64,000 nt of DNA from Talaromyces rugulosus (taxonomy: Eukaryota > Ascomycota > Eurotiomycetes > Eurotiales > Trichocomaceae). The stretch is from the NCBI RefSeq assembly GCF_013368755.1, contig NC_049562.1, forward strand, positions 5,022,001 through 5,086,000. Reading direction: 5' to 3'. Shown one piece after another: positions 11,462-22,803 of the stretch. The number at the start of each line of letters is the position of its first letter. Positions within the stretch are counted from its first letter, which is position 1. The position numbers and the translations under genes are program-made. A model generated the notes under the pieces. That model was not told the origin of the DNA. It saw nothing but the letters and a program-made list of their open reading frames with translations, and did no database searches.

Positions 11462-12642
11462 TCACGCCTCCTTGATGGAATCCACATCATCCTCAACATG
11501 CCCACTCCAAAATTTCCTCTTTCGGGAAGGATGATTACTGCAACGTTTCCGATGATGGCGGCAAGCGAAACAGATCGCCAGCAACGACCCCGTCAAAAAC
11601 GAGACGACAACAACCAGAACAATTATCGGGCCCTTGCGCGGATGTCCCAGTGAATTAATCAAAAATGCGTCGGAACTGTGCCAGGACGACGAGCCCAGGT
11701 GCCGAAACAGCGGGGTGTCGACGAAGCCGTTGAGCATGTGTAGTCGGCGGTTGTTCTCTATGCCGCCGAGTATGCGGATTGCAGTGCGGGATTGTTGGAG
11801 GGTGAATATCGTGCTGTAGGTGGTTGCTGCATTAGTAGAGGTATATAGAGAGAGGTTTCTTTTGACAGAGTCTTACGAAGCATAGTGACAGCCGGTGCTG
11901 AACATGACAGTCACATACGGAAGAAAGAACCACGACCGGTTATAAGCAGCGAGGTTATCGACAAGAGAGCGCACAAACGAGTTTTCCGGGCTGGCCATCA
12001 TGAAGCCAACAGAGAAGCCCGTAGGATGAGCGGCCGGGGCGACAAAGTCGAATCGTCTCAGGGGTCCCAGACTCCGTTTACATGTGAGATCAAAGTCGAG
12101 AACGACGCCTGGTGGGTATGTCAGAATTGCCACAGGCCACTCACTATTTGGAGTATTCAGATGGACATACCGCCGTGTTTATGCAGCACCATATACCGCA
12201 ACGCGTCAACCCTTTCCACCGGATACCGATAGCTATCCCACACATGCTTCAAGTGTGGAAACTCGCTAGCAACAAACTCCTCCGCATTCCCATCTTCCCA
12301 GAGAAACGCCTTCCAGTGCCCGTGGTACTTGATACACTCAGCCCGTGCCGCAACCCACTCTTCGCGCGGCGGGTTTGGACCTAGACTGATATGATGCAGA
12401 ATCGGTGGGACAAGGTCTTCGTACTGCGGCCCAGCAGTGGTCTGGTTAGCCCCGTAGCTGGCAAAGGTCACGTCAAAGTTGTCCTGCTCGTGCGAGATGT
12501 AGGATTGAGAAGCGCTGCGATGCCAGCGGCCGGGGAGGGAGGCCAGATTGATGAACAGACCGAGTAGAGGAAGCCACCATCGCTGGGACAGGAAGAGCAG
12601 CGTGCACGAGAAAAGGAGCAGTTTGGTCCACGAGCAGGCCAT
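11462..12642 (-). CDS. GT32 glycosyltransferase, Sur1/Csh1 (MIPC synthase)-like
   Basis: Three exons, 12171-12642, 11877-12108 and 11462-11813, encode 351 residues. An N-terminal signal-anchor (LLLFSCTLLFL) is followed by the DXD sugar-binding domain: PPILHHISLGPNPP, RYPVERVDALRYMVLHKHGG, then VVLDFDLTCKRSL with the DXD as Asp-Phe-Asp. Further on, PLFRHLGSSSWHSSDA matches the C-terminal His/Trp motif of the GT32 sphingolipid mannosyltransferases. A second membrane segment (IIVLVVVVSFLTGSLLAICF) and a short basic, Cys/His-rich cytosolic tail end the protein. This two-helix layout resembles yeast Sur1/Csh1, which add mannose to inositol phosphorylceramide in the Golgi, more than single-anchor Och1. 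Substrate is inferred, not proven; other GT32 roles remain possible. Confidence 0.83.
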
Positions 12643-13354
12643 GGCTTAAACTGTACGCTGATCTGCCTCCTCACATGTCCTGGCGAGCAGAGATGGGGTT
12701 ATATGGATATAGCGAGCGTGCTCGATAAAAGAACGGGTTGGACGAGCTCAAAAAGGAATACAGGCAAAAGAAGTCAATTGACGGCAGAAGCCCCGCCAGG
12801 ACTGGCTTATGGCTATATATGTCGTACCATCTTGACTCGTCCTGGACCCTGGGCTTATACCATAACCATCACGCTGCACGCTAGTAACGTACCGAACCCG
12901 AAATTACACCTCCGAAATACCGTGACAGTCTCAAGCTGTTCCGAGTTCGTATTTTATCAAGCAGGCGGGGCGTAATTAAGTTAGGGTTCAGTTCTAATAC
13001 TCGAGGTGATATAAATAGAACTTAACCAGGCAGCAATGATAATGTATGAGGACTGCCCAAGCCAACATTAGTAGTGTTAAGACATTGAACACATGGATCA
13101 GAATCAATATTGAATGTTCCAGACAATCATCTTCAATTAGAATCTAAACGGGTCAAAAGATTCGTTTTCTGCTCACTGATATCGACACAAAACATATATG
13201 CAACGTGGGTATAAGAGGGAATCGACAATGTGAATAAACGCCGGTTCCGAGCAATGATCGCCAATATCCTCTATCTATTAATCACCTTCTTTGGCCGCGT
13301 ATTTTTCTTATTTCTGTTTTTTTCTCTGTTTTTTTGTTGTTCTTTTTTCCTTTT
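12643..13354. other. Intergenic region between two tandem GT32 genes
   Basis: This stretch holds the promoter of the left GT32 gene and the 3' UTR of the right one, both on the minus strand. The right end (about 13290-13355) is a T-rich tract, hence A-rich in the transcript. No gene was recognised. Confidence 0.5.
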
Positions 13355-14778
13355 TCATGTTTTGGACCAGTCCTTGCAAAGGCCAAGAAACGTTCGACAG
13401 AACTTCCCCATCTCAACCCGCAGGTTGAATCCCTTCCAAGACCCTTGAGCAAGATGCTGGAGACGTGCGTCTGGATCGTTCAGTGGTTTCGACCCCATAT
13501 TTCCGTATGGGCCGCGTCCCGGACTGTACTCATGGTTAGCTACTAATTGAATAGTTTGTCAAAACAGGCGTCGCATACCTAAAGCCAGTGATGGGTAAAA
13601 TCATGATGTCGTCCACCAACTTGCTTCTACCGCCATCGTACAGGCCCGTCAACGCATTCCATCTAAGGCCAACCCGGTCTTCTAGCCAATCCTGTGTAAC
13701 TTCTGTTATAGCCGAGGGGCCAGTCAGAACAAGGGGGTCGGCATAATAAAGCTCCTGCGAGGCGGCAGATGTTGTCAAATTTCCTTCGTGGTGAACTGCA
13801 ACCTCGTCGAGATAAGCGTGTAGCCGGTCCATAAAGCGCGACAAAACTGGGTGGCCGGGGGCAGTGGCCAGAGCCCATTGGGTCAATTGGACAGGGTTCG
13901 TATAACCCATTCGCCAGTAGTCATCAGTTTCAGGAGGACAGTCGGCTTCAATTCCGAAGATCGCCCTGACTGGCTTGGTCGAGTTGTAGTGGGACCCTGT
14001 CACTGGGTCGTCCCACGGCTCCAAGTCATTGCGCCCAATCCAAGTCGCCGGCGACCGTAACGGATGGGTGTCGACATCTCCGTACTATGACACAGCCGTT
14101 AGCAGATGAACGAGCCAGGTAGAAGGAGAGAACTTACAATGCCTCCAATGTATTTCGAAACCATGATGCGGAAAACGTCCGACTTTTCCACCATTCGGGG
14201 CAAGGCGGAGAACTGGTCGATGAATCGAGGCTCATACTCCTCCAAGAATCGATAGATGCCCTCGTCGTCCCACAAAAGGTACGCCATGGGTGTGCTTACG
14301 GCGTGTTCAAGCCATATCTCCACGCTATCACTGACCAGCTCCGGCCAGGTATCGACCTGTGTGTTCTTCCACGTCTGGTGCACGATCAAAGGGATCTCCG
14401 AGCGAGAAATGAACTGATCTGTGCTGGTATCAATCACGCGGGACAAGAGCCGTGCGGCTTCTATAATGGTTGTGGGTTTCGGATCCGATGCCGACGTCCA
14501 GGTAGGAGGGATGTAAAAGGCTGTTTTGAGGAAAGGGTCAGCACAGTCGAAAATAGTAGGCAAGAAAGCAAAGAAAAGCCAAAATTACCTCCTCCTTTGA
14601 CATCCGACATGTGTATGTGTTTGTAGAGCAATGGGTGTTTCGCCTCCAAATCGCTGTGAGGCTGCACGTCATGATTATCTTCCCGAGAGGACACGATTGA
14701 CAGCGACACCATGCAGAAGATTATAGAGACAATGGCAAGGCGCTGCCAGCGGCGTCGAAAGACTCCCATGAGTCCCAT
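13355..14778 (-). CDS. GT32 glycosyltransferase, Och1/Hoc1-like
   Basis: Four exons, 14589-14778, 14138-14520, 13579-14084 and 13355-13523, encode about 415 residues. It is a type II protein: a short basic N terminus, then the membrane anchor LAIVSIIFCMVSLSIV and a stem. The domain begins IPLIVHQTWKNTQVDTWPEL, the characteristic opening of Och1-family enzymes, and the DXD motif YGDVDTHPLRS is formed across the intron after KYIGGI. The last exon adds SPGRGPYGNMGSKPL and ends GLCKDWSKT, as in fungal Och1/Hoc1 homologues. Och1-type enzymes are Golgi alpha-1,6-mannosyltransferases that start or extend N-glycan outer chains. Filamentous fungi have several paralogues with partly redundant roles, so the exact linkage is uncertain. 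It shares family but little sequence with its left neighbour. Confidence 0.87.
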
Positions 14779-15910
14779 TGTTTAGAAGAAAAGAGAAGAA
14801 AAGGAAGAAAAGAAGAAAAAGGGAGTCGGGTGAAAGGACCGTTGGGGCCTCAAGTAGATCGGACGGAGTGCGACGCGGGATTCGTCCAGTCTATCAGTCT
14901 GCCAGTGAGGAAGTTGGGGGGGTAAAGAACGCTATCGCGACATTCCGGTGATTGAGCGAAGAGGAAAGAAAACGAAACACGCAGTGCCGGAGAAGACTGC
15001 GCGGTCAAGGAGCGGCACGGGGGGGCGTGAGTGGGAGGCTGAAGGAGAGGACTGGGGAAGGAACTTTGGCACGCCTGCCAGGCGGACTCCTATCCTGGGT
15101 CCCCTCGAGATGCCAAGCCCCCAAACAGGCTAGCGTGCGGAAGAACCGCGCGGCGGCGGAAAACGGCCAATCAGCAGCGGCATTGGGGGCTGCCCAGTCG
15201 CGTCCCCCCAGATAGCGGGCATATGATTGGCTGCAGATGAGGTGTGGGGACACGGTACAAAAATAAGCGGCCGGTGATGTAATGGGGGCGCGCGCACACT
15301 GCCTCAACACTAACAGTACTCGGGCTGCATACTGCATACTGTACTAAATAATAACAGCAGTGAAGTCACTGCATGGGCGGTGCAAAGTTTATTCTTATCA
15401 GCTGAATCATGCAGGCCATCTTTCTGACACGCCGTACACATTATTGTACATACAGACAGAATAGGTGAATTGTACTTCTTCTTTTGGACTGTTTCCAATT
15501 TCTTCCAGATATCATTATTATGAGACAATAATCATTAAAATGTAAAATCTTACTGGCAAATGTTATTTCTCCCTCCTACCACGTTGCAACTCTTAATAAT
15601 ATATAATGTTAATTAATATTGATATGCACCCCGTGGTCATATAGTTCGCCCGAATCATGCCTCAGGCAGAAAGTGCGTCTCCGGCCCGCACAGTCCAGCG
15701 TAGAATTTTCCAGCAAAGCTTGTTCCTTCGACAGCCTAAGGAAATGCGAGTCAAACAACCCCTGTTGAAAGAAACACCTCGACCATGTCATGAAGCGCAC
15801 CAAAACAAAAATACCTGCATAGTAATCGTCAGCGGCATATTGTTCCCCTGAACAAATACACAGAACAACGAATCAAAGGACCGTTGCCAGTCCTGACAAC
15901 AGATCAAAAA
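14779..15910. promoter_or_regulatory. Divergent intergenic region, GT32 and SNRNP27 genes
   Basis: This 1.13-kb region serves two outward-facing genes. Bases 14783-14823 are a purine tract, which on the GT32 coding strand is the CT-rich leader common at fungal promoters. The segment 14960-15300 is more G+C rich than the rest. No further gene was recognised; short open frames lack motifs. Confidence 0.5.
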
Positions 15911-16708
15911 ATGGCTGAACCGCCAGCGAAGCGGGCTCGTCGAACTGATAGCTCAGCCATGTGGGATGCAAATGACCAGAGACAGCGAATTTCTCCCCCA
16001 CCCGAGAAGAGGCCAGACCGAAGCTCCAGACCAGAAGATTCTCGGAAGACAGGCAAAGACGACCGCCGGTATCGCTCGCGCTCGCGTGACAGGCCCGTTC
16101 GACGAAGAGAAAGCAGCAGATCGCGCGACAGATATGACCGGACTCGCGACCGCGATGACGGCAGGCGAGAATTGAAGAAAGACTCGAGAGGCCAGAGAGA
16201 GCGCGACCGAAGTCTCAGCGCAGACCGGTACCAAAGCAGACGCGGTATGTTCCTACCTTTTCTTTACAAAAAAAAAAATGCAACTAACAATATAAAACTA
16301 GGTTACGGCTCGAGATCAGAGAGGCCTGATAGGTCGCGGTCACCGCGTAACGGTACTTTTGCGCGATCCCGAAGCCCTCCCCCTCGTGCCCCTAGAGGAG
16401 GCCGAAGAGACGATAGACGAGATCCCAGAGCCCCTCCTGATGATCGCCGCGCAAACGGGGTCTCGAGCAAACAGGCCCGGGTTCGAGATGAAGACGACAA
16501 TGTCGACGCGATGGACGAAAGCGAAGACCCCGACGACATTGATGCTATTATGCGGAGAGCCGTTGGTTTCACGAGGTTCAAAAGCACCAAAAACACAAAG
16601 GTCCCCGGGAACGATATCTACGGCGTGCGCAAGGAAACGACAACCCAGTACAGACAGTATATGAATCGTACCGGTGGATTCAACAGGCCTCTCAGTCCCG
16701 GCAAATAG
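15911..16708 (+). CDS. U4/U6.U5 tri-snRNP protein, SNRNP27 family
   Basis: Two exons, 15911-16244 and 16302-16708, encode 246 residues. The first two thirds are an RS-like domain packed with Arg, Ser and Asp (for example RSRSRDRPVRRR). The C-terminal 60 residues carry the conserved block DAIMRRAVGFTRFKSTKNTK followed by VPGNDIYGVRKE and the Tyr/Arg-rich end QYRQYMNRTGGFNRPL. That block defines the SNRNP27/DUF1777 family, a tri-snRNP component needed for spliceosome activation and 5' splice-site choice. The intron is 57 nt, a multiple of three, and contains no stop in frame, so intron retention would insert 19 residues rather than truncate the protein. The start at 15911 (MAEPPAKRARR) is the usual family N terminus. 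Confidence 0.9.
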   Translation: MAEPPAKRARRTDSSAMWDANDQRQRISPPPEKRPDRSSRPEDSRKTGKDDRRYRSRSRDRPVRRRESSRSRDRYDRTRDRDDGRRELKKDSRGQRERDRSLSADRYQSRRGMFLPFLYKKKNATNNIKLGYGSRSERPDRSRSPRNGTFARSRSPPPRAPRGGRRDDRRDPRAPPDDRRANGVSSKQARVRDEDDNVDAMDESEDPDDIDAIMRRAVGFTRFKSTKNTKVPGNDIYGVRKETTTQYRQYMNRTGGFNRPLSPGK

Positions 16709-17171
16709 TCATTTCTCGCGCATGTTGCAAATTTGCTGCTGGCGCTTCATTTTATGGACAGCCTAGCAAACCTATTGAAGCATGACTGGAGTTTGGAGTT
16801 ATATAATTTTCTTGTCTACTATTGTTGGGCACATTGATAGCGCATCCTTCGATTAAGAGAATAAGAAACATACCCTCTCTTGCAGAAGAGAACATTTTTA
16901 TTTGGACAAATGAAAATTCATTACCATTAATGCTACTTGTATCTCATTAGATTATTGTTTGCATTGTTTCTACTAGAACAACACGCAGTGTCGATCGTGC
17001 AAGTTCGGACTTCTCGCCACCCGCTGTGACGTACACGATCCTTCACCCCAAAGAATATAGGTCTCGGTCTCCAACTGCTGTCACTTAACCATCAACCATC
17101 AACACTCTCATCACTCAACAACAGTGGCCTCCTTTGGTAGCCGGTCAATCAGACTGCTTTCTTGCAACACA
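16709..17171. other. Intergenic region between tandem genes
   Basis: It holds the 3' UTR of the SNRNP27 gene and the promoter/leader of the FAD oxidoreductase. A CATCAACCATCAACACTCTCATC repeat-rich, CT-leaning leader lies at about 17085-17125. No gene was seen. Confidence 0.45.
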
Positions 17172-18464
17172 ATGGCTACCAACACGAAGCGGGAGATCGT
17201 GATAATCGGTGCGTTCGTCTCTGCTAGTTTCGATGTCCACCAGCTGCGCCCCGCAGTGTAGAAAACAAGCATTGACATTATTTCGATAACAGGCGGCGGT
17301 ATTATCGGATCCTGCTCGGCTTATTATTTAACAAGGCACCCGTCATACGACCCAGCGCTGCACAAAATCACCCTTCTTGAAGCTTCAGAAATCGCCGGAG
17401 GGGCATCCGGCAAAGCGGGGGGTCTGCTTGCCCTTTGGGCCTACCCAAGCGCCATTGTGCCACTGAGCTTCAAATTACACGCCGACCTAGCCAAAGAACA
17501 CAATGGTAAAGACACCTGGGGCTATCGAGAAGTGAACTGCGGCCAATTGATCGCAAAGGGCCGTCCGTCCCAAGACAAGAAGGGAGGAGGCGCTGGCACA
17601 TCAGTCTCATTACAAAAGCGAGATTCAGCTGCTGTCGGTAAATTAAGAGCAGCCGGCATTCCATCGGACTTGGACTGGCTCGCCCCAGATGGTCTTCGAG
17701 GATACGAAAGCATGAGCGACCCCGGGGAGACAGCCCAGGTTCATCCGTACTTGTTTACTACCTCTATTGCCAAGCTTGCCGAAGAGAAAGGCGTCAACAT
17801 CGTATTGGGCAAAGTCACAAACATTGACCAGGAATCCGACCAAGTCAAATCCGTCACGTACACGGACAAGGCATCTGGTGAATCTCATACTATCCCCGCA
17901 ACAGACGTTATTGTGTCGGCTGGCCCATGGACGCAAAAAGTGTTCCCCCCAGCACCGATATCTGCAACTCGAGCTCACAGCGTTGTCATTCGCCCGACAA
18001 GGCCTGTATCTGCCTATACGCTTTTCACCAATATCGAGTTGCCCTCCGCGTCCAATCCGAAGAGATCTACCGTGGTCACGCCCGAAATCTATGCTCGCCC
18101 GGATGAAACTGTATATGCCTGTGGAGATGGTGACCATCTCGTCCCACTGCCTGAAACATCGGCAGATGTCGAAGTCGACCAATTGCGCTGCGAAGATATC
18201 ATAAATTCAGTCGGGAGCATTTCCGACGAGCTGAAATCCGGCGAGGTTACCAAACGGCAAGCTTGCTATCTACCCAATGTTGCTAGCGGCAGTGGACCAC
18301 TTATCGGCCATGCTGGAATCAAAGGGCTGTACCTTGCCTCTGGCCATACCTGCTGGGGTATTCAAAATGCGCCTGGCACAGGAAAGCTTATCAGTGAATT
18401 TGTCTTTGAAGGCGGTGCGAAGAGCGCAAAGATCGCTGCGTTGGACCCGCGGAGTTTTTTGTAA
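17172..18464 (+). CDS. FAD-dependent oxidoreductase, DAO family, Tda3-like
   Basis: Two exons, 17172-17208 and 17293-18464, encode 402 residues. The N terminus forms the FAD dinucleotide-binding motif across the intron: REIVIIGGGIIGSCSAYYL (GxGxxG), followed about 20 residues later by a strand ending in an acidic residue (KITLLEASEIAGGASGKAGG). The C-terminal part has ASGHTCWGIQNAPGTGKLI, the second FAD-contact motif of D-amino-acid-oxidase-like proteins. The family includes yeast Tda3, a flavoprotein linked to endosome-Golgi traffic whose reaction is not known, and bacterial sarcosine/glycine oxidases. No signal peptide or membrane segment is seen. The enzyme class is secure; the substrate is unknown. 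It lies 304 bp upstream of the glucosidase I gene on the same strand. Confidence 0.86.
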
Positions 18465-18768
18465 TGAATGAGATTTGTACATAGATGGCGACTCTTAGAC
18501 AGAATACTATGAATGAAGACATATCTCTATGTTAATTTGTAGTATACTAGAAAGCAGCAATAATCCACTAGTCCAGAACGGGCTGCCCTGTCGATCGTCC
18601 GGGCGGAGCTTGCCTGGCGCGCGGAGCGGAAGTATTACGTGGAGGTAGCAGAGACACATGCAGTAACTTCCTCCTTCACTGCTTCCCCGTCAATTGGCCC
18701 TCGCAAACCAAAGAGACTGCTGTGTCTCTTACTCCTTCCTGAACTGATGCTTCACCGATAAGGAAAAA
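18465..18768. promoter_or_regulatory. Promoter region of glucosidase I
   Basis: This 304-bp gap lies between tandem genes. It contains the 3' end of the flavoprotein transcript and a CT-rich leader (about 18670-18740) before the ATG at 18769. No other feature was seen. Confidence 0.45.
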
Positions 18769-21514
18769 ATGTATTTTGCATCCAGACTTTCGTTCGTCTG
18801 CACCACGCTTCTAGCCGCGCTCGGCTCCGCCAACGCTGCGACTTCAGACGATGCGTCCATCTTGACCAACGAGGTCGCCAGAGCAAACAATGATTCTCTG
18901 CTATGGGGACCGTACAAGCCCAATTTGTACTTTGGGGTTCGCCCTCGTATCCCCAAGAGTCTTTCCGCTGGATTGATGTGGGCAAAGTTGGACAACTATA
19001 TGACAGCGCAAGGAAGTATGCAGACAAACCACCCTTTTTTTTTTACGTTTCTCTAGAATAGAAAAGGGTTCAACCTGCTAACACTTTTTTGCGAAGATTT
19101 TAGGCATACTTGCGAGCAGAATGAGGGCATGGCTGGCTATGGCTGGGAGGAGTACGATATACGCAAGGGTGGTCGCCAGACCGTTCACGATACTGGCAAC
19201 TCCATCGACATGACCATTGACTTTGTGAAAGTTCCTGGGGGGCTTCATGGAGGCAGCTGGGCCGCTCGCGTAAAGGGTGTGCCTCGAGAAAGTGCCCCCG
19301 CGGACCTGTTTACAACCGTCGTTTTCTATACGTCCTTGGAAGGCCTGGGCAGCGTCGAGGTGGAAAAGGGCGACGACGAAGACTCCGTGGGCTTCGAGGG
19401 AGACGTGAAACTAAAAGGAGTGACCCCGGAACTGGGAGATTTTTCGATTGATGTGACGTCTGGTCCGGATACCAATGAGCATCCTAAATTCACCCACCCG
19501 AGCTACGATGAGAAACCCTTGTATCACACTTTTGTCTCTAGTTTGGAAATGCCGCAGGAGCATCTCTGGCAAGCAAAGAGTAAGTTTGGTCCTTTTCCCC
19601 CTTATCTCTTCAGAGCAATATCATTGACTGATTTTATAGCCATCATGTTTGCATCTATGAAGCCTGGTCTCGATGCCGCGATTGAAAAATACGGAAATGA
19701 ATTCCCTCCGCCACCAGCTCAACTCTTCACCCTCCCCAATATTCCTGGAGAGGGAAACATACATTTTGTGCAAAAGGTTTTCGAGGGTGCATTTGAATTC
19801 GACATTCTTTTTCAATCAGGCTCTGCACCTGAACCTCTGACTTGTAAGTTCTCAAAGTTTATAACTAGGGCCAATATTCATTGGAAGCACAACTAACCAT
19901 GATAGCCGATTTTTTGACGGACAAAATCGAGGAGACTTCTTCGGCCTTTTCAAGCCGATTTGATAAGCTTTTCACGCCACAGGCGCCTTTTAACGACCCA
20001 GAATATTCTGAGTTTTCCAAGGCTATGCTTTCCAACCTTGTGGGCGGTGTTGGTTATTTCTATGGCAGTGGCCTTGTTGATAGATCTGCGGCCCCAGAGT
20101 ACGATGAGGAAAACGAAGGCTTCTGGGAGGAGGCTGCAGAGGCGAGATCACGGGTCCAGCCTACAGAGGAGGAACCCAGAGAATTGTTCACCAGCATCCC
20201 ATCCAGGCCATTTTTCCCTCGAGGATTTCTATGGGATGAAGGCTTCCATTTGATTCCAGTCATTGACTGGGATACAGACCTGGCTCTTGACATTGTCAAA
20301 AGTTGGTTCAATCTCATTGATGAAGATGGTTGGATTGGACGCGAGCAGATCTTGGGATTGGAAGCCCGGAACAAGGTCCCTCCTGAGTTTGCTGTCCAGT
20401 ATCCTCACTACGCTAACCCGCCAACCCTGTTCTTGATCCTGGAAGCCTTTGTTGACAAGCTAAAGTTCAATGAAACTATCACCAAGCGTTCCGATCTCGA
20501 ACGCGAAGGTATTGCGGACAGCTTGCGATCTGCCCACCTTGAGAACCAAGAATTGGCCGAGTCTTATCTACGATCCATCTACCCACTTCTTAAGAGGCAG
20601 TACTTTTGGTTTAAGAAGACTCAATGGGGGGATGTCAATTCCTACGATCGCGAGGCTTATTCAAGCAAAGAAGCTTACCGCTGGCGTGGACGTACCGTGC
20701 AGCACATTCTGACGTCTGGTCTTGATGACTACCCTCGAGCACAACCTCCCCACCCAGGCGAGTTGCACGTTGACTTGATCAGTTGGATGGGACTGCTCAG
20801 CCGCTCCATTCGCCGAATTGCAGAGTCGATCGGAGAGTCCGAGGATGCCGAGGAGTTTGCTGTTTACGAAAACGCCATCACTCGAAACATTGACGATTTG
20901 CACTGGGACGAGGATGCGCAGACATGGTGCGATGCCACGATCGACGACTTTGAGGAGAACGTCCACGTCTGCCACAAGGGCTACATTTCCATCTTTCCCT
21001 TTTTGACTGGCATGGTTGGGCCGGACAGCCCGCGTCTCAAGGCGACACTTGATCTGATCCGAAACCCTGAAGAGCTCTGGAGTGACTATGGTATTCGCAG
21101 TCTGAGCAAGAATGATCCCTTCTATGGAACCGAGGAAAATTACTGGCGAAGCCCTGTCTGGATTAACATGAACTACATGGTTTTGAAGAGTCTTTACGTA
21201 TGTTTGCCGAGACCCTTATTCGCGAACTTGGAAAATATGATACTAACTTTTGTTAAAAATAGGATATTGCCACATCTGCTGGTCCTCACAAGGCGGAAGC
21301 GACCAAGATCTACTCTGAGCTCCGCACGAACCTTGTCCAAAATGTTTTCCGAGAATGGCAAAGAACCGGGTTCGCCTGGGAACAGTACAACCCAGACAAC
21401 GGCCAGGGCCAGCGAATCCAGCACTTTACCGGCTGGACAAGTTTGGTTGTTAAGATGATGACTATGCCTGGCCTGTCCTCGTCTTCTGCGGGTCGTGGTC
21501 ATGATGAACTGTGA
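18769..21514 (+). CDS. Mannosyl-oligosaccharide glucosidase (ER glucosidase I, GH63)
   Basis: Five exons, 18769-19015, 19097-19579, 19640-19843, 19906-21197 and 21263-21514, encode 825 residues, the normal family length. A signal peptide (FVCTTLLAALGSANA) precedes the GH63 N-terminal domain (WGPYKPNLYFGVRPRIPKSL, NFRHTCEQNEGMAGYGWEEYD). The C-terminal (alpha/alpha)6 catalytic domain begins near residue 300 and has FFPRGFLWDEGFHLIP, WIGREQILGLEARNKVP, GYISIFPF and YWRSPVWINMNY. The enzyme trims the terminal alpha-1,2-glucose from Glc3Man9GlcNAc2 in the ER lumen, the first step of N-glycan processing (yeast Cwh41). The joint after exon 1 must use the acceptor before 19097 to restore NFRHTCEQ; a nearer-looking TTTAG shifts the frame. 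The last exon ends with FTGWTSLVVKMM and a short polar tail. Confidence 0.95.
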
Positions 21515-21853
21515 TTGAGATGCGCTTGATTTTGATATGACTTTTTTGGAACGGTTCGCCTTTGTTTGCGTGTTGAATGTGGTTTGGGATTGTAGGGCAT
21601 GTGTAAATGTAGTCATTTTATGATACCAGTTGATGACAGTGCTGGAAGATGGGCATAGTTCAATTTTGACGCTTGAAGGAACCAGATAGAAGTATATATT
21701 GCATATTCAAATGTTTTCAACTGCACCAGTCTTGTGAAGGAATAATTTAAACAAGTTCGTTGGTATGCCCTGACATATTCCAATTGAAAGATAAACACCA
21801 TCGCTATGTATAATCCGATAAAAATGACCAGGATCAAAAATTTAAACTATCGT
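21515..21853. other. Convergent 3' intergenic region
   Basis: This 339-bp A+T-rich gap separates the stops of glucosidase I (plus) and the MMTAG2-domain gene (minus). No coding potential was seen; it is likely shared 3' UTR and polyadenylation sequence. Confidence 0.45.
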
Positions 21854-22803
21854 CTACGTTCGACGTTCACGATCAGAATGTCTCCTCTCTCTTCTGTGGT
21901 CATGCCGATCAGCTTCACGTCGACTGTCAGTTCGGGGACCATGCTCTCGAGCACTTTCACGGCCATGACGATGCTCCTCGCGACGTGGGGATCTGGATCT
22001 AGATCTGGATGGACGGCGCCTGTCGCGCCGATGGTGTTTGTGGCGTTCCGAGCGATCGTGGTCGTCGTCTCGATGAGAGCGCTCTCGATTTTTATCTCGC
22101 CCACTCTCACGTCTACCCTCACGGTCTCCACGGTCATGCGCACGACGATGGTGGCGGTCACGGTGTTCGTGTCGTCTGCGGTCTCGGTCTCTGGACCTGT
22201 CGCGCCTTGGTCGGCTGTCTCGCGGGCTGCCATCTCGACGAGAGGCCCGATGGCCAGTGTTCGAGTCTAAACCAACAGGTGCCAATATCTCTCCTTCAGG
22301 TGCGTCCATAACATGGCCGCCATACGAGCCAAATCCAATTCCACGGCCGCCTTCGTCGTCCCGATCCTCGGTCTCGGTGACTCCTTGAACAGCCTTGCGA
22401 ACATCGCCTCCACCCAGGGGTGTCAAATTGGCATCCGAGGTTTTGGGAGCAACAGGCAATCCCAGGGCGCGCGCCATGGCTTCCTGCTCAGCCTCCTTGA
22501 CACGACGGCGCTCGTCTTCCAGTTCTCGCTTTGCTCTGTCTGCTGCTTCTTCGGAATCGTCTTCGCCTGATTTCGCATACCAGCCCAGATCGCGCCCGTT
22601 TTGCCAGCGACCGACTGGAGCCATTAGCGAATGGCCCAGGTAGTTTTCGCGATGCGACGAGTCTTTGACGTCGGTCCATTTGAAGTCTCCTCGGCCGCCG
22701 CTAGATGAGTATATTTGCATTAGAGAAGCCCTTTTTTGCCAAAATTAGACAGGCAATCAACTTACCGGCTGCCCTCCTTCCGAACACCTGCAACTAAATC
22801 CAT
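21854..22803 (-). CDS. MMTAG2-domain protein with RS/RD-rich tail
   Basis: Two exons, 22766-22803 and 21854-22700, encode 294 residues. The N-terminal 60 residues, MDLVAGVRKEGSRGGRGDF then KWTDVKDSSHRENYLG and HSLMAPVGRWQNGRDLGWYAK, match the MMTAG2 (multiple myeloma tumour-associated 2) domain of human C1orf35. A charged coiled-coil-like helix follows (residues about 65-95). The rest is almost entirely Arg, Asp, His, Glu and Ser in RS/RD/RH dipeptides, typical of nuclear RNA-processing proteins. The molecular role of the family is not established; nuclear RNA work is inferred from composition. The first exon is only 38 nt. The intense codon bias in the tail creates long false open frames on the opposite strand. 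Confidence 0.85.

Noticed and set aside
22009..22311. Long open frames opposite the MMTAG2-like gene
   Set aside because: They are antisense shadows of the RS/RD-rich tail; composition follows the repeated Arg/Asp codons and no family motif is present.
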